Shown here in pieces: positions 61,570 to 64,000 of a stretch of DNA of 64,000 bases. The position numbers and the translations under genes were made by a program. The DNA is from DATCYX01 sp963714425. GTDB lineage: Bacteria > Chloroflexota > Anaerolineae > Anaerolineales > UBA4823. The notes under the pieces are model-generated. The model saw only the letters and a list, made by a program, of their open reading frames with translations, made no database searches and was not told where the DNA came from. The DNA is taken from assembly GCA_963714425.1 (NCBI GenBank), contig CAVQOI010000005.1, positions 1 through 64,000 on the forward strand. Reading direction: 5' to 3'. Position 1 is the stretch's first letter, and the number at the start of each line of letters is the position of its first letter.

Positions 61570-62355
61570 ATGTCTACAACAATAGCTTTAGCGGGAAAAG
61601 GGGGTGTGGGTAAGACGACAATTGCCGGCATGGTAGTTAAATATCTTGTTAGACAAAAGGATGGAGCTGTGATTGCCATCGATGCAGACCCAAGTAGCAA
61701 TTTAAATATGGTCTTGGGTTTGGATCTGGAATGGACGGTTGGGGATATCCGCGAGGATATGCTCTCACAAGTGAAAGACTCATTGACCACTGGCGGGGCA
61801 GCCATGGGCAGCATGCCCGGAGGCGTTTCTAAGCGGGATTATCTGGATTACCAGATTCGCTCTTCACTGGCGGAAGGCGATCATGTAGACTTGATCGCTA
61901 TGGGGCGATCGGAGGGACCGGGGTGTTACTGCGCTGTAAATCACAACTTGAGGGAAGTGATTGACACCATCAGCAAGAACTACAGCTACGTGGTGATCGA
62001 TAACGAGGCAGGCATGGAACACCTTAGCCGCAGGACGACAAGGGACGTGGATCACCTTCTCATCGTATCTGACCCGACGCAGCGCGGCATTATGGCAGCA
62101 CAGCGTATTAGTGATCTGCGGAATGAGCTGGATGTCCAGGTGAAAAACGCCTACCTAATACTGAACCGCCTGAACGGCAATATGCCTGAGCCATTACGAC
62201 AGCGCATTGAAACGCTAGATATACCCCTTTTAGGTATTGTGCCGGCTGACGGCGATATCGCAGAATATGAGTTTAGCGGGCGACCTCTGGTCGAAATGAA
62301 GGAAGATGCTCCAATTTATAGAGCTGTAGCTGGGATGATGGAGAAGATCTTATAG
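61570..62355 (+). CDS. cooC: CooC/AcsF-type nickel-insertion ATPase (copy 2)
   Basis: A 261-residue paralogue of the preceding gene: Walker A GKGGVGKTTIAGMVV, DADPSSNLNMVLGL, metal CxC motif GPGCYCAVN, and VVIDNEAGMEHLSRRTT. AcsF in acetogens and CooC in carboxydotrophs have this form. The divergence from copy 1 is consistent with one protein serving CODH and the other ACS (inference). It begins 17 nt after copy 1 and ends before a hairpin at 62362. Confidence 0.9.
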   Translation: MSTTIALAGKGGVGKTTIAGMVVKYLVRQKDGAVIAIDADPSSNLNMVLGLDLEWTVGDIREDMLSQVKDSLTTGGAAMGSMPGGVSKRDYLDYQIRSSLAEGDHVDLIAMGRSEGPGCYCAVNHNLREVIDTISKNYSYVVIDNEAGMEHLSRRTTRDVDHLLIVSDPTQRGIMAAQRISDLRNELDVQVKNAYLILNRLNGNMPEPLRQRIETLDIPLLGIVPADGDIAEYEFSGRPLVEMKEDAPIYRAVAGMMEKIL

Positions 62356-62361
62356 TTATGC

Positions 62362-62379
62362 AGGTGGGTTCACCCGCCT
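62362..62379 (+). terminator. Terminator candidate between convergent cooC and aldehyde dehydrogenase
   Basis: A 7-bp stem (AGGTGGG with CCCGCCT, one G-U) around a TTCA loop. A weak T-rich tract follows (ttaatttt). Useful for both strands, but not a strong terminator. Confidence 0.5.
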
Positions 62380-62405
62380 CCATTAATTTTCGACAAATTC
62401 GCGGG

Positions 62406-63936
62406 TCAGTCTCCGAATTTAATCCCCTGCGCAAGGGGTAAATCCTTCGACCAGTTGATTGTATTGGTCTGGCGGCGCATGTAGGCTTTCCATGCATCCG
62501 ACCCGGATTCTCTACCTCCACCTGTCTCTTTCTCACCACCGAAAGCACCGCCAATCTCCGCGCCCGAAGTACCGATATTTACGTTGGCGATGCCACAATC
62601 CGAACCAGCGACAGAGAGGAATTGCTCGACCTGGCGCATTGAATCTGTAAATATGGCGCTTGAGAGACCCTGGGGGACATCGTTATGTATTTGGATGGCT
62701 TCGTCTAATGATTGGTATTCTAATAAATATAGGATAGGCGCGAAGGTCTCTCGGCGGACAATATCTGTCTGAGCGGGCATTCTAATGATTGTAGGCTCAA
62801 CGAAATTTGGTCCGACCTCGGGGAGCATGTTCCCGCCAAATAACACTTCCCCGCCATCCGCTCTCGCCTGATCAATCGCATCCATCATCTCTTCTACGGA
62901 TGTGTTTACTACCAGAGGCCCCATGAGGACATCGGGGTGAAACGGATCACCGATATTTACTTGTTTGTAGGCTGCGACCAGACGCTTTTCCAGCTCTTTT
63001 TCAATGGATTTGTGAACAATGATGCGGCGCGTGGAAGTGCAGCGCTGCCCGGCGGTCCCCACAGCGCCAAACAGGATCGCGCGAGTTGCCAATGCCAGGT
63101 CTGCATCTTCCGCTATGATGATTGCATTGTTTCCGCCAAGCTCGAGGATTGACCGCCCAAAACGACGGGCGACTACTTCGGAAACGTGCCGTCCAATCTG
63201 CGTGGAGCCTGTAAATGAGATTATCGGCAAGCGTGGATCATTGAGGAGCAACTCGCCAACCTCCCGCCCCGAGCCGATGACTAGGTGTAAAAATGCCATG
63301 CAAGCCATGATCGGCCATCACCTGGTTGCAGATATGCTGGGTAGCGATTGCGGTAAGAGGTGTATAGGAGGACGGTTTCCACACAACGGTATCACCGCAA
63401 ACAGCTGCTAAGGCAGCATTCCAGGACCACACTGCGGTGGGAAAATTGAATGAAGTGATTAATCCCAGGACGCCTGCAGGATGCCACTGCTCGTACATGC
63501 GGTGGGAAGGGCGCTCTGAATGCATGGTCAGGCCATAGAGCTGGCGGGAAAGTCCGACAGCGAAATCTGAGATATCGATCATCTCCTGAATTTCGCCAGA
63601 GCCTTCGACGCGGATCTTGCCCATTTCCAAGGTAACCAGCTCCGCCAACGGCTCTTTGAGCTGGCGCAATGCATTCCCAAGATCTCGTACGAAATCCCCC
63701 CGCTTCGGTGCAGGAGTCTCCCGCCAGGTAAGGAAAGCTTCGTGTGCTGTTCTTGCAACGGTCTCATACGTGCTTGGCGTAGCCTGAAGGACGTTCGCGA
63801 GCGGCTCACCTGTGGTCGGATTGAAGGATACCAGTACTTTTCCATTCGGGTCAGATAGCCAGCCGTCTTGACCGGTGCAAGCACCGGGGTTTGTCTCATT
63901 GAGATTGAGTTTCTTCAGCAGTGGATGCATGATCAC
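62406..63936 (-). CDS. ALDH7-type aldehyde dehydrogenase, one frameshift
   Basis: Two overlapping frames (63936-63238 and 63308-62406) give one protein of about 510 residues. Catalytic Glu is in ILELGGNNA and Cys in GTAGQRCTSTRR. The C-terminus GGEKETGGGRESGSDAWKAYMRRQTNTINWSKDLPL is diagnostic of the ALDH7/antiquitin group, whose members oxidise alpha-aminoadipate semialdehyde. The join is near 63285-63295 at a TTTTT run, where GIFTP in one frame should read LVIGSGREVG in the next. Single-base slip, so sequence error or very recent mutation. ATG 63936 precedes HPLLKKLNLNE. The remaining 64 bases to the end show no gene. Confidence 0.8.
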
Positions 63937-64000
63937 CTCGTGCGGGTATTATACTGGTATCTTATTTTCTCACCATATTACTGCCCTTAATAGAAAAAAT

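Overview
The window looks like a chromosomal segment of an anaerobic Chloroflexota bacterium, probably class Anaerolineae (inference). Supporting signs are the HdrA/Flx-type flavin and iron-sulfur redox genes, CooC-type CO dehydrogenase maturation ATPases, a cluster of LiaF/PspC-like membrane proteins, lipoproteins with Pro/Thr-rich linkers, and moderately GC-rich genes interrupted by an AT-rich surface-polysaccharide island. No rRNA, tRNA, CRISPR array or intact insertion sequence was seen. The only RNA gene is a tmRNA.

1-17.9 kb: a surface polysaccharide locus on the + strand. It holds a TPR protein, an acyltransferase, a Wzx-like flippase, two glycosyltransferases, WecB, a Wzy-like polymerase, a GNAT remnant, a polyprenyl-phosphate sugar transferase with permuted domain order, an SDR dehydratase / nucleotidyltransferase / aminotransferase trio for an amino-deoxysugar, two tandem Wzz/BY-kinases and a low-molecular-weight tyrosine phosphatase ending at a clear terminator. 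Several genes in the AT-rich part are broken by frameshifts or a nonsense codon.

18-29.3 kb: a minus-strand group (phasin, PhaR-like regulator, ChrA, S41 protease lipoprotein) behind a promoter with a perfect palindrome; a metallophosphoesterase; a ParB-like/universal-stress fusion; and a + strand LiaF/PspC-like cluster containing nicotinate phosphoribosyltransferase.

29.3-43.2 kb: an exonuclease-DinG helicase; a complete branched-chain amino acid ABC transporter (livKHMGF) followed by a CBS-ACT protein; tmRNA; an ECF sigma factor with a putative membrane partner; a DUF166 protein, an NnrS-like membrane protein, a cupin and a hydrolase.

43.2-59.0 kb: the energy-metabolism core, all on the minus strand. 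One operon encodes a split b6-type cytochrome b with an added CxxCH haem-c motif, a Rieske protein, a membrane HdrE-HdrD-like protein and an FrhB-like iron-sulfur protein. A two-component system separates it from a second operon of two HdrA-type flavoproteins, an MvhD-FrhB fusion, an AsrA-like iron-sulfur protein and a FlxA-like NAD(P)H/FAD subunit. Both hdrA genes are interrupted by an in-frame UGA exactly at the last residue of the conserved CxxC (here Cys-Ala-Ala-UGA). Each UGA is followed 24 nt later by the GU-containing loop of an 8-bp hairpin that fits a bacterial SECIS. I read both as selenoproteins (680 and 1146 aa); this is the most interesting feature of the window.

59.3-64 kb: cysS, two CooC-like ATPases, and an ALDH7-type aldehyde dehydrogenase with a single frameshift on the opposite strand.
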